Positions 34,549 to 43,391 of a stretch of DNA of 64,000 bases are shown piece after piece. Source of the DNA: Candidatus Omnitrophota bacterium (GTDB lineage Bacteria; Omnitrophota; Gorgyraeia; Zapsychrales; Zapsychraceae). The position numbers and the translations under genes were made by a program. Under the pieces are notes generated by a model, which was not told the DNA's origin, did no database searches, and saw only the letters and a program-made list of their open reading frames with translations. The stretch covers positions 1,178,001-1,242,000 of the forward strand of contig JACKFL010000006.1 in the NCBI GenBank assembly GCA_020632495.1. Direction: 5' to 3'. The first letter of the stretch is position 1. Each line of letters starts with the position of its first letter.

Positions 34549-35265
34549 CTACCGGCTGCTCATCGTTTGCAATATCACTGCGTTGACTGAATTCAGATAT
34601 GTGTTGAGCTGCGCCGGCAGTGCGGTTCCCCCGTCTTGATTTATGGTGATGGACTTTACCGGGCGGCTGTTGACGATGAACGTCCACTTGACCGCCGTCA
34701 CGGGATCCCGTGCCGGGTCAACCAACTGCTCCGGAAATCCCTTGAGCATATCCATTTCCAACAGGGAACGGAAGTACTCTTGGTTGACCAGGCTGAACTC
34801 GAATTTACGCAGCGGTTCGAGCACTTGCGCGGCGCACTCGGGCTTGGCCGGATTCGCGACGATCTCCACCGTCATGGGGCCTTTATCGGAAATCGTCACG
34901 ACTTGCCGGTTATGGCAGGGGCCCGGTCCCGGTTTGGAACGGATAACGCTGTAGGTCCCGACATTGCTTCCCAACGTATTTGCCCACTGCTTGTAACAGT
35001 TTTGAACTTCCGGCATATCATCATGGATTTTACCCTTTTTCGAGCGGACCGCCTCCAGGCAACCCTCCAGGGTCAACCGGGCCGCCGGCACGGGATTGGC
35101 CGGCGGGGGCGTATTCACCGCCTCGGGAGCCGTTGTAACGCCTGTTTCCTGAACCGGCCAGGAAATCTCCTCTCCCGCGTCGGCCGCCGACCGCATAAAA
35201 CCGGTCACGCCGCACACAAGAGCCAGGATTATCAGGATATTGCGGAAATGGGCTTGTTGGGACAT
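34549..35265 (-). CDS. Exported protein of unknown function (TonB/energy-coupling-like C-terminus unclear)
   Basis: 238 aa. N-terminal hydrophobic segment (about 10-28) then a Pro/Ala linker and a domain with four cysteines (EGCLEAV, QNCYKQW, GPCHNRQ, PECAAQ). The pattern of a Pro-rich linker plus a domain with VKWTFIVNSRPVKSITINQDGG recalls AgmX/PglI- or TonB-like C-terminal modules, but identity is not secure. AAGGA precedes the ATG. Upstream of the TlpA-like gene. Confidence 0.65.
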   Translation of the reverse strand: MSQQAHFRNILIILALVCGVTGFMRSAADAGEEISWPVQETGVTTAPEAVNTPPPANPVPAARLTLEGCLEAVRSKKGKIHDDMPEVQNCYKQWANTLGSNVGTYSVIRSKPGPGPCHNRQVVTISDKGPMTVEIVANPAKPECAAQVLEPLRKFEFSLVNQEYFRSLLEMDMLKGFPEQLVDPARDPVTAVKWTFIVNSRPVKSITINQDGGTALPAQLNTYLNSVNAVILQTMSSR

Positions 35266-35433
35266 ATCTGCTTCCTTAGGATAGGGATTAAAATGACGTC
35301 TGGCCCGCGGGCCATGTTCTGAATGATTGTAACGCAAGGCGGTAGACTTGGCAACGGTGGGATTGAAGGATTCTCGTCAGGACCCGGGCCTCAGCCGACA
35401 CGCGCTGCGTCGAAAGGATCAGGGCGCATCTCC

Positions 35434-35511
35434 TCAGAAGGAGGTCAAAAAGAGAAAGATCATGCAGGCCACGATATGAGGTGTCGGATCAAATAAATGC
35501 AGTTTCGACAT
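35434..35511 (-). CDS. Putative very small membrane peptide (25 aa)
   Basis: Short frame with GGAGAG four bases before its ATG: MSKLHLFDPTPH then hydrophobic IVACMIFLFLTSF. The good ribosome site and single hydrophobic tail support it, but the length makes this tentative. The rest of the 35266-35724 gap shows only a short GATCCCGG/CCGGGTC hairpin at 35690-35708. Confidence 0.45.
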   Translation of the reverse strand: MSKLHLFDPTPHIVACMIFLFLTSF

Positions 35512-35724
35512 GGTCTCTCCTTAGCAGGTCGCCGACGCTGGGATGCGCCGGTGATTTAATTTTCACATTTAACTTTTAGATCAAACCTGAGAAATGGGGA
35601 AAAATCCCGTGGATCGGAACGGCTCGTGCTATCCAACAAGTATAGCCTGTGGATCCACGATTTGCCAATTTTTGGGAGAATTAAGGTCGGATCCCGGTTT
35701 TCCGGGTCTCAAAACGCCGGTTTC

Positions 35725-36711
35725 TTACTGTTGCAGATCGGATTCGCTGAGTTCCTCGCCGCGAATCTGGGCCGTCATAAACGACACCAGGGTCCCGTTG
35801 GACTTGCCCAAGGCGTCTTCGGCAGCGTTCCGGTAGGCGTCCGGGTCGGCCTCCACTTCCACGCTGGTGGTGGATGTCCGGTTACCGATTTTACCGCCCA
35901 AGACCGAGCCGACTAGGGCGACGCCGTCGCTGACCTTGTCCATGGCGGTCGTGGCATCGGCCACGGATCCGAGCGGGATCTCGGAACCGATCGGCTGCTG
36001 GATTTGAAAGATGACCGGCCCTTTTTCAGTGATGGCGGCGATTTCACCGAACACATTGATCCCCTGCCCCACGCTGACGTCGGATTTGTCTTTGAGGATG
36101 TTGAACTTCTTCTCGTTGCGCGACATGGTCACAAAATTGACCGTATAATCCGCTTTGAGCATCACGGCATCGACGTCACGCGCCAGCATCAGCGCCTTGA
36201 CCGCCACGGCCCCCGGAAAAAACCGGCCGCCCGGCGTGAATTGGGCGTGATCCTTCTTGATAATCGGGTACTTCGACTTCTCCTGCAATGATTGATAGTC
36301 GGGATTGGCATCGAGGATACCGACATCGACGACTTCGTACCCCTGCTCACGCAGGCGGTCGAGCAGGTCGGCGTACATGGCGTCGGTAATCTTCTGCATG
36401 GTGGCTTCGTCCACACCGGTCAACCGGGATTTGACCTTGGTCTTGGAGGTGGTGACGCCGCCGACCGCATTTAGGTACTTGCCGCCCGTGGCAAAGGTGA
36501 CCCGGAAATACGGGACAATCACCTTGTTATTTTCCGGAATATGTTTAACCTTGCCCACAACATTCAGGTCATCCAGCGTTGTGGTCCAGAAATACCGCTT
36601 GGTCTTTATTTTATTGGCCTTCTGGACTTCATCCTCGATGATGTCGGTGCGCGCCGAAGCGATGCCTGCCGTCATCAAGGTTATCAGGAACACTGCCAAC
36701 AATTTTCTCAC
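35725..36711 (-). CDS. Exported protein of unknown function
   Basis: 328 aa. Signal peptide (1-20, ending ASA-R). Mature part is alpha/beta with YFRVTFATGGKYLNAVGGV, LREQGYEVVDVGILDANPDY and VGQGINVFGEIAAITEKGPVIFQIQQPIG, in a style seen in secreted Curli-CsgG-like or LppC-like proteins but without certain match. No cysteine. Start is GTG at 36711 with AGGAG nearby. Confidence 0.7.
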   Translation of the reverse strand: MRKLLAVFLITLMTAGIASARTDIIEDEVQKANKIKTKRYFWTTTLDDLNVVGKVKHIPENNKVIVPYFRVTFATGGKYLNAVGGVTTSKTKVKSRLTGVDEATMQKITDAMYADLLDRLREQGYEVVDVGILDANPDYQSLQEKSKYPIIKKDHAQFTPGGRFFPGAVAVKALMLARDVDAVMLKADYTVNFVTMSRNEKKFNILKDKSDVSVGQGINVFGEIAAITEKGPVIFQIQQPIGSEIPLGSVADATTAMDKVSDGVALVGSVLGGKIGNRTSTTSVEVEADPDAYRNAAEDALGKSNGTLVSFMTAQIRGEELSESDLQQ

Positions 36712-36735
36712 GACGGATCTCCTTTCCCGGGATTA

Positions 36736-37323
36736 CTATTTCCCCTTGCGTAACGTCTTGGCCGCTTCCATCTGTGTGTGCAGAGGCATGCGGTAGGCCC
36801 CTTCGTGGACCTGCCGGACATCCTCAACCGTATAGAAGGCCTGCGGATTGTATTCATCAATTAAGCGGACCACCTGGTTGATGAGTCGCCGCTTGATAAT
36901 CAGAAATATGACATGCACATCGCCTGTCGATCCTTTGGCCGGCACGCAGGTGTAGCGGTACTCTTCCTTTTTCAGCCGCTCGATCAGATCGTGGGCCTCC
37001 ACGCGGGTGACGATCCGGATCATGACCGAACCGAGCGCCAGCTTCTCCTCGATCGTCATACCCACAAAGTTACCCGCGGCAAATCCGCCGGCATAGGCAA
37101 AGTAACAGGCGAAGCTGTTGAGATTCTGAAAGACCTGTCCGATGGCGAGCAGCCAGACCATCAGTTCACAAAAACCGAGAACCACGGTGAGCAGCTTATA
37201 TCCGCGCGACAGCGTCAACAGACGGATCGTCCCGATGCTCACGTCACACACACGGGCCAGAAAGATCAGGACCGGAAGCAATCCGTAGGTGTAGAGTTCC
37301 GAGTTGAAAAAGGCGGTATCCAT
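36736..37323 (-). CDS. UPF0316/DUF2179-type membrane protein
   Basis: 195 aa. Three N-terminal membrane helices (about 12-32, 42-62, 68-88) of the DUF5698 kind (FLARVCDVSIGTIRLLTLSRG is the hallmark), and a soluble C-terminal DUF2179 domain (VEAHDLIERLKKEEYRYTCVPAKGSTGDVHVIFLIIKRR). Family function unknown; related domains occur in YitT-type proteins. No clear ribosome site. Confidence 0.85.
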   Translation of the reverse strand: MDTAFFNSELYTYGLLPVLIFLARVCDVSIGTIRLLTLSRGYKLLTVVLGFCELMVWLLAIGQVFQNLNSFACYFAYAGGFAAGNFVGMTIEEKLALGSVMIRIVTRVEAHDLIERLKKEEYRYTCVPAKGSTGDVHVIFLIIKRRLINQVVRLIDEYNPQAFYTVEDVRQVHEGAYRMPLHTQMEAAKTLRKGK

Positions 37324-37351
37324 GCGGTTTTATATCTGTCCGGGAAGGCGG

Positions 37352-37885
37352 TTAAGGCGTCTCGGGTGCGGCGGGCGGCGGGGATGCCGGTGGCGATTCC
37401 CCTTTGTTCTCCTGGCACCAGTCGACCACGGCCTGGTGGAGGGCCTTGAAATGGCTGCCGGAAAAGTACAGTCCCCACGTCGAGTGTTCGAAATATTCGA
37501 AGGTCTTGGTATTGACGAAGATCGTCCCCATCATGGCATTGAGCGAGAATTGGGCCTCGGCCACGGCCTTGCCCTCGTTCTGCTTGAGTTCATCGAAAAC
37601 TTCGTTGTCGCACCGGACCACCCAGCAGATCTCCAATTCCTTCCACAAGACCGCATTGCCGTACTTGTTGAGCAACCCCTTGCGGACTTTGGAAAAAAAG
37701 GCCTTGGCTGCCGCGTTGGAGCGGACCACGCCCGGAGGTGTCAGGACGGCGCACAAATTACGGACCTTAAGCGGCGGCGGATTCTCGACGAAGGCGATAT
37801 AGTCGACACCGTCGTGGATAATATCTTCGGATACAACGTAACCGAATTTCTGCAGGCCTTCGGTAATGTGGTCAAAAAGGGTCAT
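37352..37885 (-). CDS. Cytoplasmic protein of unknown function
   Basis: 177 aa. No leader or membrane segment. Alpha/beta domain with ALTPP-like segment (LCAVLTPPGVV), KVRKGLLNKYG and LEICWVVRCDNEVFDEL; ends in a Pro-rich tail (ESPPASPPPAAPETP). No family recognised. GAGGA is about 10 bases before the ATG. Confidence 0.65.
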   Translation of the reverse strand: MTLFDHITEGLQKFGYVVSEDIIHDGVDYIAFVENPPPLKVRNLCAVLTPPGVVRSNAAAKAFFSKVRKGLLNKYGNAVLWKELEICWVVRCDNEVFDELKQNEGKAVAEAQFSLNAMMGTIFVNTKTFEYFEHSTWGLYFSGSHFKALHQAVVDWCQENKGESPPASPPPAAPETP

Positions 37886-37994
37886 GAGCGTGTTGTCCTC
37901 GGAGAATCCATCCGCGATCCTTTAGAGCCTAACAGATTCCGTCGGCGAAATAAACACATTTCCCAAATAATCGCGCGGAAGTCTGCCGGAGCGG

Positions 37995-38384
37995 TCACAG
38001 GATCCTGACGATGTGCCGGACCAGGATCGCGATGAAGATCAGCGATCCCAGCAGCGAGCAGACGAACACGGCGGCGGCCAGCGTGTCTTTGGAATATTTG
38101 ACCAGAGGATGGAATTTGTGCTCACAGGTATAATCCAAAACCTTCTCCACCGATGTATTGAACAACTCAAAGATAACCACCTGCGTCCACATAATGATAA
38201 CCACCAGCGACTCGATAAATCCCGCCCCCATCGCCAGGGTGATGCCGATCAGAATGAGCGCAGATATCACGGCCCGGCGGACACTCGCTTCCTGGACAAA
38301 TGCGTAGCCGAAGCCCTTCATGGCCACAGAGAAACTTTCCTTCCAGTTGAGGTTCTTGATCGGATCATTGGAAGTCTTCATCAT
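37995..38384 (-). CDS. dgkA: Diacylglycerol (or undecaprenol) kinase, DgkA family
   Basis: 129 aa, three membrane helices. Conserved ELFNTSVEKVLDY (the catalytic Glu and Asn positions of the family) and HPLVKYSKDTLAAAVFV. Phosphorylates diacylglycerol or undecaprenol in the inner membrane for lipid recycling. AGGGT lies near the start; two consecutive ATGs occur and the first is used. Confidence 0.9.
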   Translation of the reverse strand: MMKTSNDPIKNLNWKESFSVAMKGFGYAFVQEASVRRAVISALILIGITLAMGAGFIESLVVIIMWTQVVIFELFNTSVEKVLDYTCEHKFHPLVKYSKDTLAAAVFVCSLLGSLIFIAILVRHIVRIL

Positions 38385-38389
38385 CCCGC

Positions 38390-38905
38390 TCACCCTTTTT
38401 TCTCTAGGCTTTGCGCCTGGATCGCCATGCCGAGTACGGTCAGTGCGACAAAGGCGATGGCCTGGGTTTCGATGCCCCAGTACAGGTACGGGCGGACCAC
38501 AATGGCGGCCCCGAGCAGCGACGATAAAAAGATCAGCGCCCAGTCGAGGAACATCAGACCGATGACTCCGCCTATCATCCCGCCGATCAGGGCCGGAACC
38601 TCCCAGCCGGACGCCAGGACCAGCATCCGCATGCACACGTCCATGGCGATCAGTGCGCCGGTGAGAAAACCCGCGACCACCACCGCCGCCTTTTGCAGCA
38701 CCACCGCCAGGACCATGCCGAGCACCCCGGCTACAGCGGCGACGATCATCAGGGTAATGAAATCCTCGCCGATCATGGTCTGCGACGCGACCTCGTAGCC
38801 CGCCAGAAATCCGGCGACCCCGACGAAAAACCAGAACAGGTTACGGCCGAAGAACACCAGCGTTCCCCCGAAGATCAGCGAGGCAATGGCATGATCGGTA
38901 AACAT
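38390..38905 (-). CDS. Polytopic membrane protein (DUF4203/TMEM198-like)
   Basis: 171 aa, about seven hydrophobic helices with Gly-rich turns (FVGVAGFLAGYEVA, LIGGMIGGVIGLMFLDWALI). The pattern resembles TMEM198/DUF4203 proteins; function unknown. AGGAGG precedes the ATG. Five bases separate it from dgkA, so the pair is co-transcribed. Confidence 0.75.
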   Translation of the reverse strand: MFTDHAIASLIFGGTLVFFGRNLFWFFVGVAGFLAGYEVASQTMIGEDFITLMIVAAVAGVLGMVLAVVLQKAAVVVAGFLTGALIAMDVCMRMLVLASGWEVPALIGGMIGGVIGLMFLDWALIFLSSLLGAAIVVRPYLYWGIETQAIAFVALTVLGMAIQAQSLEKKG

Positions 38906-38925
38906 GGTCCCCTCCTGTTGGGCGT

Positions 38926-39339
38926 CTACTCGTCTTTAAGAGGTTCAATCGAGATCACCGCGAATGTCTCATTGTCAGTGTCATGCACGGTGATGTCAAA
39001 ATCGAAGGCCTGGATCAGGTCCATCCCTTCCATGACCTGATTGTGAAACACGTGTTGGAAACTGATACCGACCCCGGACCAGATGCACTGGGCGTTTTCC
39101 GGGCACGGATCATTGTGAAACTTCTGGAGGGTCAGGCGGTAGCCGCTGTCCTGCAGTTCCACACAGTCGGTTTCGCCCATCCGGATCTGTTGCCCCGCCT
39201 CCACCTGGACGCAGGCGGCATGAGCGCTGCGCGGGGTGAACCCGTGGGTCATCAGGGTCAGCTGGCAAAATACGGCCAGCAGGATCGGTACGGTCATGGT
39301 TAATTGATGAAAGGCATATTCACAACGGTTAAAGCGCAT
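38926..39339 (-). CDS. Exported protein with CP..AQCIWSG motif
   Basis: 137 aa. Long leader with cleavage near AHA-A. The mature domain has the DPCPENAQCIWSGVG motif (two cysteines around a Trp-Gly), a signature found in many uncharacterised secreted bacterial proteins, plus an early Cys pair (AACVQ and TDCVE). Starts on the stop of the pseudopilin-like gene. Confidence 0.7.
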   Translation of the reverse strand: MRFNRCEYAFHQLTMTVPILLAVFCQLTLMTHGFTPRSAHAACVQVEAGQQIRMGETDCVELQDSGYRLTLQKFHNDPCPENAQCIWSGVGISFQHVFHNQVMEGMDLIQAFDFDITVHDTDNETFAVISIEPLKDE

Positions 39340-39764
39340 CAGAATCCCCAGTTTTTGATGTCATCCCGGCCGGCCTTGCGGTCCGCGCCGAGCGAAGCCA
39401 AATCATAGCCTCCTGTATTTTTGATCCCCGGGTAAACGTAGACGTATGGGGATCCCCACGGATCCAGGACCGCCTCCGGGCGGTTGACATACGGACCGTT
39501 CCAGCTCTTGCCTGAACCGGGCCCCCCGGCGGGAGGTTTGACCAGCGCGTCCAGACCTTGCCAGGTCGAGGGAAAGTCTCCGTTGTCCCGGCGAAAAGAC
39601 TCCAGGGCCGCGGGCAATCCGCTGCGGATATCGCCCTCGGCCCATTTTACCTTAACCGGGTCCGCGGGGGACAGCATTTTCGGGACAATCACGGAGGCCA
39701 CCGATCCGATGACAATCACCAGTAGCATCAAATCGATATCGATCAAATGCCGCGGGACCTTCAT
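39339..39764 (-). CDS. GspG-like pseudopilin with degenerate prepilin site
   Basis: 141 aa. The C-terminal part is clearly GspG: ALESFRRDNGDFPSTWQGLDALVKPP, WNGPYVNRPEAVLDPWGSPYVY, YDLASLGADRKAGRDDIKNW, including the calcium-site Asp-rich end. The N-terminal helix (LMLLVIVIGSVASVIVPKM) is also present, but the prepilin-peptidase signature G-F-T-L-x-E is replaced by R-H-L-I-D-I-D. It therefore cannot be processed in the normal way and may stay membrane-anchored. No other type II secretion gene is nearby. Start overlaps the TPR gene by 4 bases (ATGA). Confidence 0.85.
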   Translation of the reverse strand: MKVPRHLIDIDLMLLVIVIGSVASVIVPKMLSPADPVKVKWAEGDIRSGLPAALESFRRDNGDFPSTWQGLDALVKPPAGGPGSGKSWNGPYVNRPEAVLDPWGSPYVYVYPGIKNTGGYDLASLGADRKAGRDDIKNWGF

Positions 39765-40501
39765 GTCGCCGGGTTCGTGACGGCCTTTTGCGCCGCCTCC
39801 AGCCATGTCTTGTGCTCACGGCGGTAAAATGGCGGGGAGATCTTGCACTTCTGGATGATATCCCTGAAGATCTTGTCCGCCTCTTCGTCACGTCCGATTT
39901 CCTTGAGCAACAGCGCGTAACGGCAGCGCGCCTCCTCACCCAGGGCGTACTCCATCAATTTTTCGTACTCGCGCAGCGCGCCGTCGGTATCGCCCAGCCG
40001 CTGCAGGCTGAGGGTATACAGCAGATGCACGCGCTGGTTTTCATACTTGCCGAGCGAGTTTTTGGCGTCTTTCAGCAATTCCCTGGTCTGCTCATAGTCT
40101 TTCTTGGAGAAGTGCGCCAGCGCGAGTTTTTCCACGAGCTCCGGGTCGTCCCCCTGCGGTTTGTGGCGGTACGGTTCCATGACCGCGATGGCCTCGTCGA
40201 ACTGCTTGCGGCCGATGTACGCGTCGCCCAGGGAGATGCGGTTTTCCAGCGTGTCGGAGATCTCCAGCTGTTCCTTGAGCTTGTTGATTTTATGCTGTGG
40301 CGCGATCGCGTCGGTCGCGCCCGAGGCCGCGCGGTTGGCGGCCGGCTGCAATTCCGGCATGACCTCGATAAAAAAATACACCGCGCAGCCGATCAGCGAG
40401 AAAAACAGGATGATCCAGATCCAAAAATACCGCCCCGTCTTGTACGCGTGTACGGCGCAGATGATTTGGATGATGACGGAGAGGGATAGAGGTATGTACA
40501 T
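39761..40501 (-). CDS. Membrane-anchored TPR protein
   Basis: 246 aa. Two N-terminal membrane helices (about 2-18 and 26-46), then TPR-like helical repeats (ENRISLGDAYIGRKQFDEAIAVMEPY, ALAHFSKKDYEQTRELL, LSLQRLGDTDGALREYEKLMEYA, ALLLKEIGRDEEADKIFRDI). Probably a scaffold on the inner membrane; the arrangement resembles YbbN/PilW-like assembly factors of secretion systems, in keeping with the adjoining pseudopilin. No clear ribosome site. Confidence 0.8.
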   Translation of the reverse strand: MYIPLSLSVIIQIICAVHAYKTGRYFWIWIILFFSLIGCAVYFFIEVMPELQPAANRAASGATDAIAPQHKINKLKEQLEISDTLENRISLGDAYIGRKQFDEAIAVMEPYRHKPQGDDPELVEKLALAHFSKKDYEQTRELLKDAKNSLGKYENQRVHLLYTLSLQRLGDTDGALREYEKLMEYALGEEARCRYALLLKEIGRDEEADKIFRDIIQKCKISPPFYRREHKTWLEAAQKAVTNPAT

Positions 40502-40518
40502 ATTAAGTTGATACTTAC

Positions 40519-41523
40519 TCAGGTCAATGGTTTTCCGGATTGCTCAGGGGGTATCGGCGGATCGGCACAAATTGCGGTCGAGACTTCATCGGAATTTAGA
40601 TTTTCGTCATTCTCTATAGCACCTAAGAATTCGCCATTTTCGAACATTCCCTCGGATTGGCAACCGCTTTCAGGATCCAGATACTTGCCTTTGCCGTGAG
40701 GCCGCCAACTACGTACATCTCCCATGTAAATACCCCCTTGCGGGTACTTGATGGTACCACGTCCGGTGAATGCCCCTTTTTCAAATGAACCGGCATATAA
40801 GTATCCTTCGCGACTGAGAAAGACTCCGTCCCCCTCATATAGCCCGTTTTCAAATTCTCCGTCATAGGTGCCTCCTACATACGAAACGGAACCTTTTCCC
40901 TTAAGATATCCATGATCAAAAGTGCCACTGAAAGTTGCTCCGTTAGGCGTTTCCAATTTCCCTTTTCCGTGGTATATACCGTCTTGCATTTCGCCAACAT
41001 AATGACCGGCCCGTCCGATGAATTCAATCCGTCCACGCGGTATGCTGTTTTTAAATTCACCGCGCAAAATATCTCCGTTACTCCGAATAAGTTCTCCCTT
41101 ACCTTGAAATTGTCCTTCAACAAAATTCCCGCTCCAAACGTCACCGGTATGGACCTCGAGTCGTCCATGTCCGTTGTAAAGCCCCTTACGAAATTTACCT
41201 GTGTAGTGATCCCCGGAAGGTGTTATGAATTCACCATTTCCACTGCGTGATCCATCCTTCATCTCACCGACATACCGAGCACCATTAGAAAATTCAATTT
41301 CGCCCTTTCCGTGCATCAGCCCATTGCGGAACTCTCCGGTATAGCGGTAGCCATTTTTCTGGACGAGCGTTCCCTGACCGTGAAAAACTCCATTTTTAAA
41401 TTCACCAGTATACGTCGAATTGTCCGGCAGCGTGGCCGTGCCGTGGCCGTTTTGCGGGTACTCCGCGTGGGATAGCGGTGCGGTGAGCATCAACAGTAGA
41501 ATTGTAAGGAAAAATGTCTTCAC
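40519..41523 (-). CDS. Exported MORN-repeat protein
   Basis: 334 aa. Signal peptide (1-20, LSHA-E) followed by about eleven MORN repeats (YTGEFKNGVFHGQGTLVQKNG-type, 23 residues each). MORN sheets in bacteria are thought to bind lipids or proteins. The reading opens with GTG at 41523, which gives the leader; no ribosome site is visible. The DNA of much of this gene is visibly richer in A and T than the adjacent MORN gene. Confidence 0.82.
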   Translation of the reverse strand: MKTFFLTILLLMLTAPLSHAEYPQNGHGTATLPDNSTYTGEFKNGVFHGQGTLVQKNGYRYTGEFRNGLMHGKGEIEFSNGARYVGEMKDGSRSGNGEFITPSGDHYTGKFRKGLYNGHGRLEVHTGDVWSGNFVEGQFQGKGELIRSNGDILRGEFKNSIPRGRIEFIGRAGHYVGEMQDGIYHGKGKLETPNGATFSGTFDHGYLKGKGSVSYVGGTYDGEFENGLYEGDGVFLSREGYLYAGSFEKGAFTGRGTIKYPQGGIYMGDVRSWRPHGKGKYLDPESGCQSEGMFENGEFLGAIENDENLNSDEVSTAICADPPIPPEQSGKPLT

Positions 41524-41540
41524 GTCGATTGGATGGTGAA

Positions 41541-42395
41541 TTAACGCCGGGTCGCTTGGCTGGTCACCGGATTGCCGGTGAACTGCCACTTCTGGATCTG
41601 GCCGATGTACTCAATACCGTCCTGGCTCTTCAGCCGGACCTCGCCGACGGGTTCGCCGTTGATGAAATTCCCTCTGATTTCCTGGCCGTTAGAATACAGT
41701 GTCCCGGGACCGTACATCACGCCTTTGACAAAGGTTCCGGCATAAACGATACCGTTGGCATAGGTGATGCGCCCGTTGCCCTCGGGGCGGGAGTCGACAA
41801 AGTCGCCTTCATAGACCGACCCGTCGAATTTCGTCATCTTACCCTTTCCGTTGAGCAAACCGTTCTCAAAGACGCCGTGCAGTTTGGACCCGTCCCGAAA
41901 GACCACCGAACCGGGGCCGCTCAAGTGACCGTTTTTGAAACGCCCCTTATGCAGGTCGCCGTAAGAGGTGGCCAGGACACCGGTGCCGTGATAGTATCCG
42001 TTGATGAAGTCGCCTTTGTAGGTCTCGCCGTCGCGGCCGATAAACTCGGCCTGCCCGTGGACATTGCCGCGGACGAATTCACCCACGTAGCGGTCACCGT
42101 TGGCCAGGATCAGTTCCCCCTGCCCGTGAAAAAAACCGTCTTCAAAGTCGCCGGTGTAGGTATAACCGTATGCCTGGACGAGTTTTCCCTTGCCGTGAAA
42201 TTTACCGTTGAGATATTCACCGGAATACGTGGAGTTGTCCGGAAGGGTCCGACTGCCGCTGCCGATCCGGGGCTGATTGGGGGCTCCTCCGATTTCGGGC
42301 GTGGCACTGAGATTGACACGCGGTTGTTGTGCCGCCGCCGGGACGGCCCAGATAAGAAACAGGAATAAAACGGAATATCGATTGCGGAGTAACAT
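41541..42395 (-). CDS. Exported MORN-repeat protein
   Basis: 284 aa. Signal peptide (about 1-22, AAA-Q), a short linker, then about nine MORN repeats (YSGEYLNGKFHGKGKLVQ-type) and a divergent tail. Forms a tandem pair with the next gene, with identical opening repeat wording (TLPDNSTY), which points to duplication. Confidence 0.85.
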   Translation of the reverse strand: MLLRNRYSVLFLFLIWAVPAAAQQPRVNLSATPEIGGAPNQPRIGSGSRTLPDNSTYSGEYLNGKFHGKGKLVQAYGYTYTGDFEDGFFHGQGELILANGDRYVGEFVRGNVHGQAEFIGRDGETYKGDFINGYYHGTGVLATSYGDLHKGRFKNGHLSGPGSVVFRDGSKLHGVFENGLLNGKGKMTKFDGSVYEGDFVDSRPEGNGRITYANGIVYAGTFVKGVMYGPGTLYSNGQEIRGNFINGEPVGEVRLKSQDGIEYIGQIQKWQFTGNPVTSQATRR

Positions 42396-42580
42396 CTTCG
42401 GGGTGCGCCTTGTTTGGGGTTAAGCCGGCGGCCCGGCCTCACAGCTCATACGTGAAGTAATTATATGTCATTTCATTATTTGTGGCAAGTATCTGCGGTG
42501 GATTGCGGCGGCGGGCGGGAATACTCTTGGCGAAGCGGATTTCACTTATGAAGTGTCCGTGTTTGGCTTCAGCATACCGA

Positions 42581-42603
42581 TTCATTCGACTGCGTCGAAT
42601 GAA
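42581..42603. other. Perfect 10-bp hairpin just behind the tRNA
   Basis: TTCATTCGAC and GTCGAATGAA with a three-base loop, starting two bases after the tRNA 3' end on the minus strand. No U-tract. Probably transcript end or a processing signal. Confidence 0.65.
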
Positions 42604-42605
42604 CA

Positions 42606-42679
42606 TGGGCGCAGAAGGACTCGAACCTTCGACCTCTGCCATGTGAAGGCAGCGCTCTAACCAGCTGAGCTATGCGCCC
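42606..42679 (-). tRNA. tRNA-Val (anticodon CAC)
   Basis: 74 nt on the minus strand. Acceptor GGGCGCA pairs with TGCGCCC, anticodon stem CTGCC/GGCAG with loop TTCACAT giving CAC (reads GUG), T-loop GGTTCGAGTCC. Discriminator base A; CCA is not encoded. Two small hairpins lie upstream at 42692-42713 and 42734-42750. Confidence 0.95.
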
Positions 42680-42837
42680 AAAATGAGGAAACCGCGATAA
42701 CAGACAGTCGCGGGATTCAGGTAATAGAAACAGACCGCCGTAAGAGCGGTGGCGAATCAGTAAGGGATAATAATAATTAAAAACAGAGCGGGAGTCAATA
42801 GGTAAGAGCGCGGAACACCGGTGAGGTGCAGACGGTG

Positions 42838-43191
42838 TTAGAAATTGAACATCGTCTCTTCAAACTTGGCGTTCTCAAAGATGCGGTCGTAGTCCGTAAC
42901 CAAAGGTGATATTTCGCGGATGTCTTCGGTGCGGTAATAGGATGTCCCGTTCAGGCCGATCAAATCGGCGTTATGGCCGTAGATATAATACTTTAAAAAG
43001 GGCTTGTTGGTCACATCATCGTCCTCTTCGCTCACCCAATGGACCTTATCCAGGCGGAAATAGAATCCCTTATATCGGTTCTCCAGAATCTCGGTCAATA
43101 CCGATTCCTTGATTATTCCGCGGACGGATGTGTAATCTTCGTCGCTCTTTTCAAGGGTGATTTCCACCCATACCTTTGCTGTCGTCGCCAT
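42838..43191 (-). CDS. Small acidic protein of unknown function
   Basis: 117 aa, cytoplasmic, beta-rich (KVWVEITLEKSDEDYTSVRGIIKESVLTEIL, YFRLDKVHWVSEEDDDVTNKPFLKYYIYGHNADLIGL). No family recognised. AGGAGG lies before the ATG. Isolated, with gaps on both sides. Confidence 0.7.
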   Translation of the reverse strand: MATTAKVWVEITLEKSDEDYTSVRGIIKESVLTEILENRYKGFYFRLDKVHWVSEEDDDVTNKPFLKYYIYGHNADLIGLNGTSYYRTEDIREISPLVTDYDRIFENAKFEETMFNF

Positions 43192-43391
43192 GTTGTGCCT
43201 CCTGTTCGATGGTGATGGCCGCGGTGCGGCCGGTGTCTTGCCGGAGCAATATTATAGGAGAACGCCTGCCTGCTGGCAAGCCGCATCAAGTCATATTAAT
43301 TGTTATATGCCAGGTACTTAAGACTATTTTTCCGGTGGGGACGGGAAAGCGGGATTGTTCGGGCCCCGGATGGCCCCTCAAAACGGGCTGT

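Noticed and set aside
39339..39764. A type II secretion operon
   Set aside because: Only one pseudopilin-like gene, with a broken processing site; no GspD, E, F or peptidase gene in the window.
40519..42395. Tandem DNA repeat or recombination hotspot
   Set aside because: The repetition is at protein level (MORN units); the DNA units are too divergent to be a simple tandem repeat.
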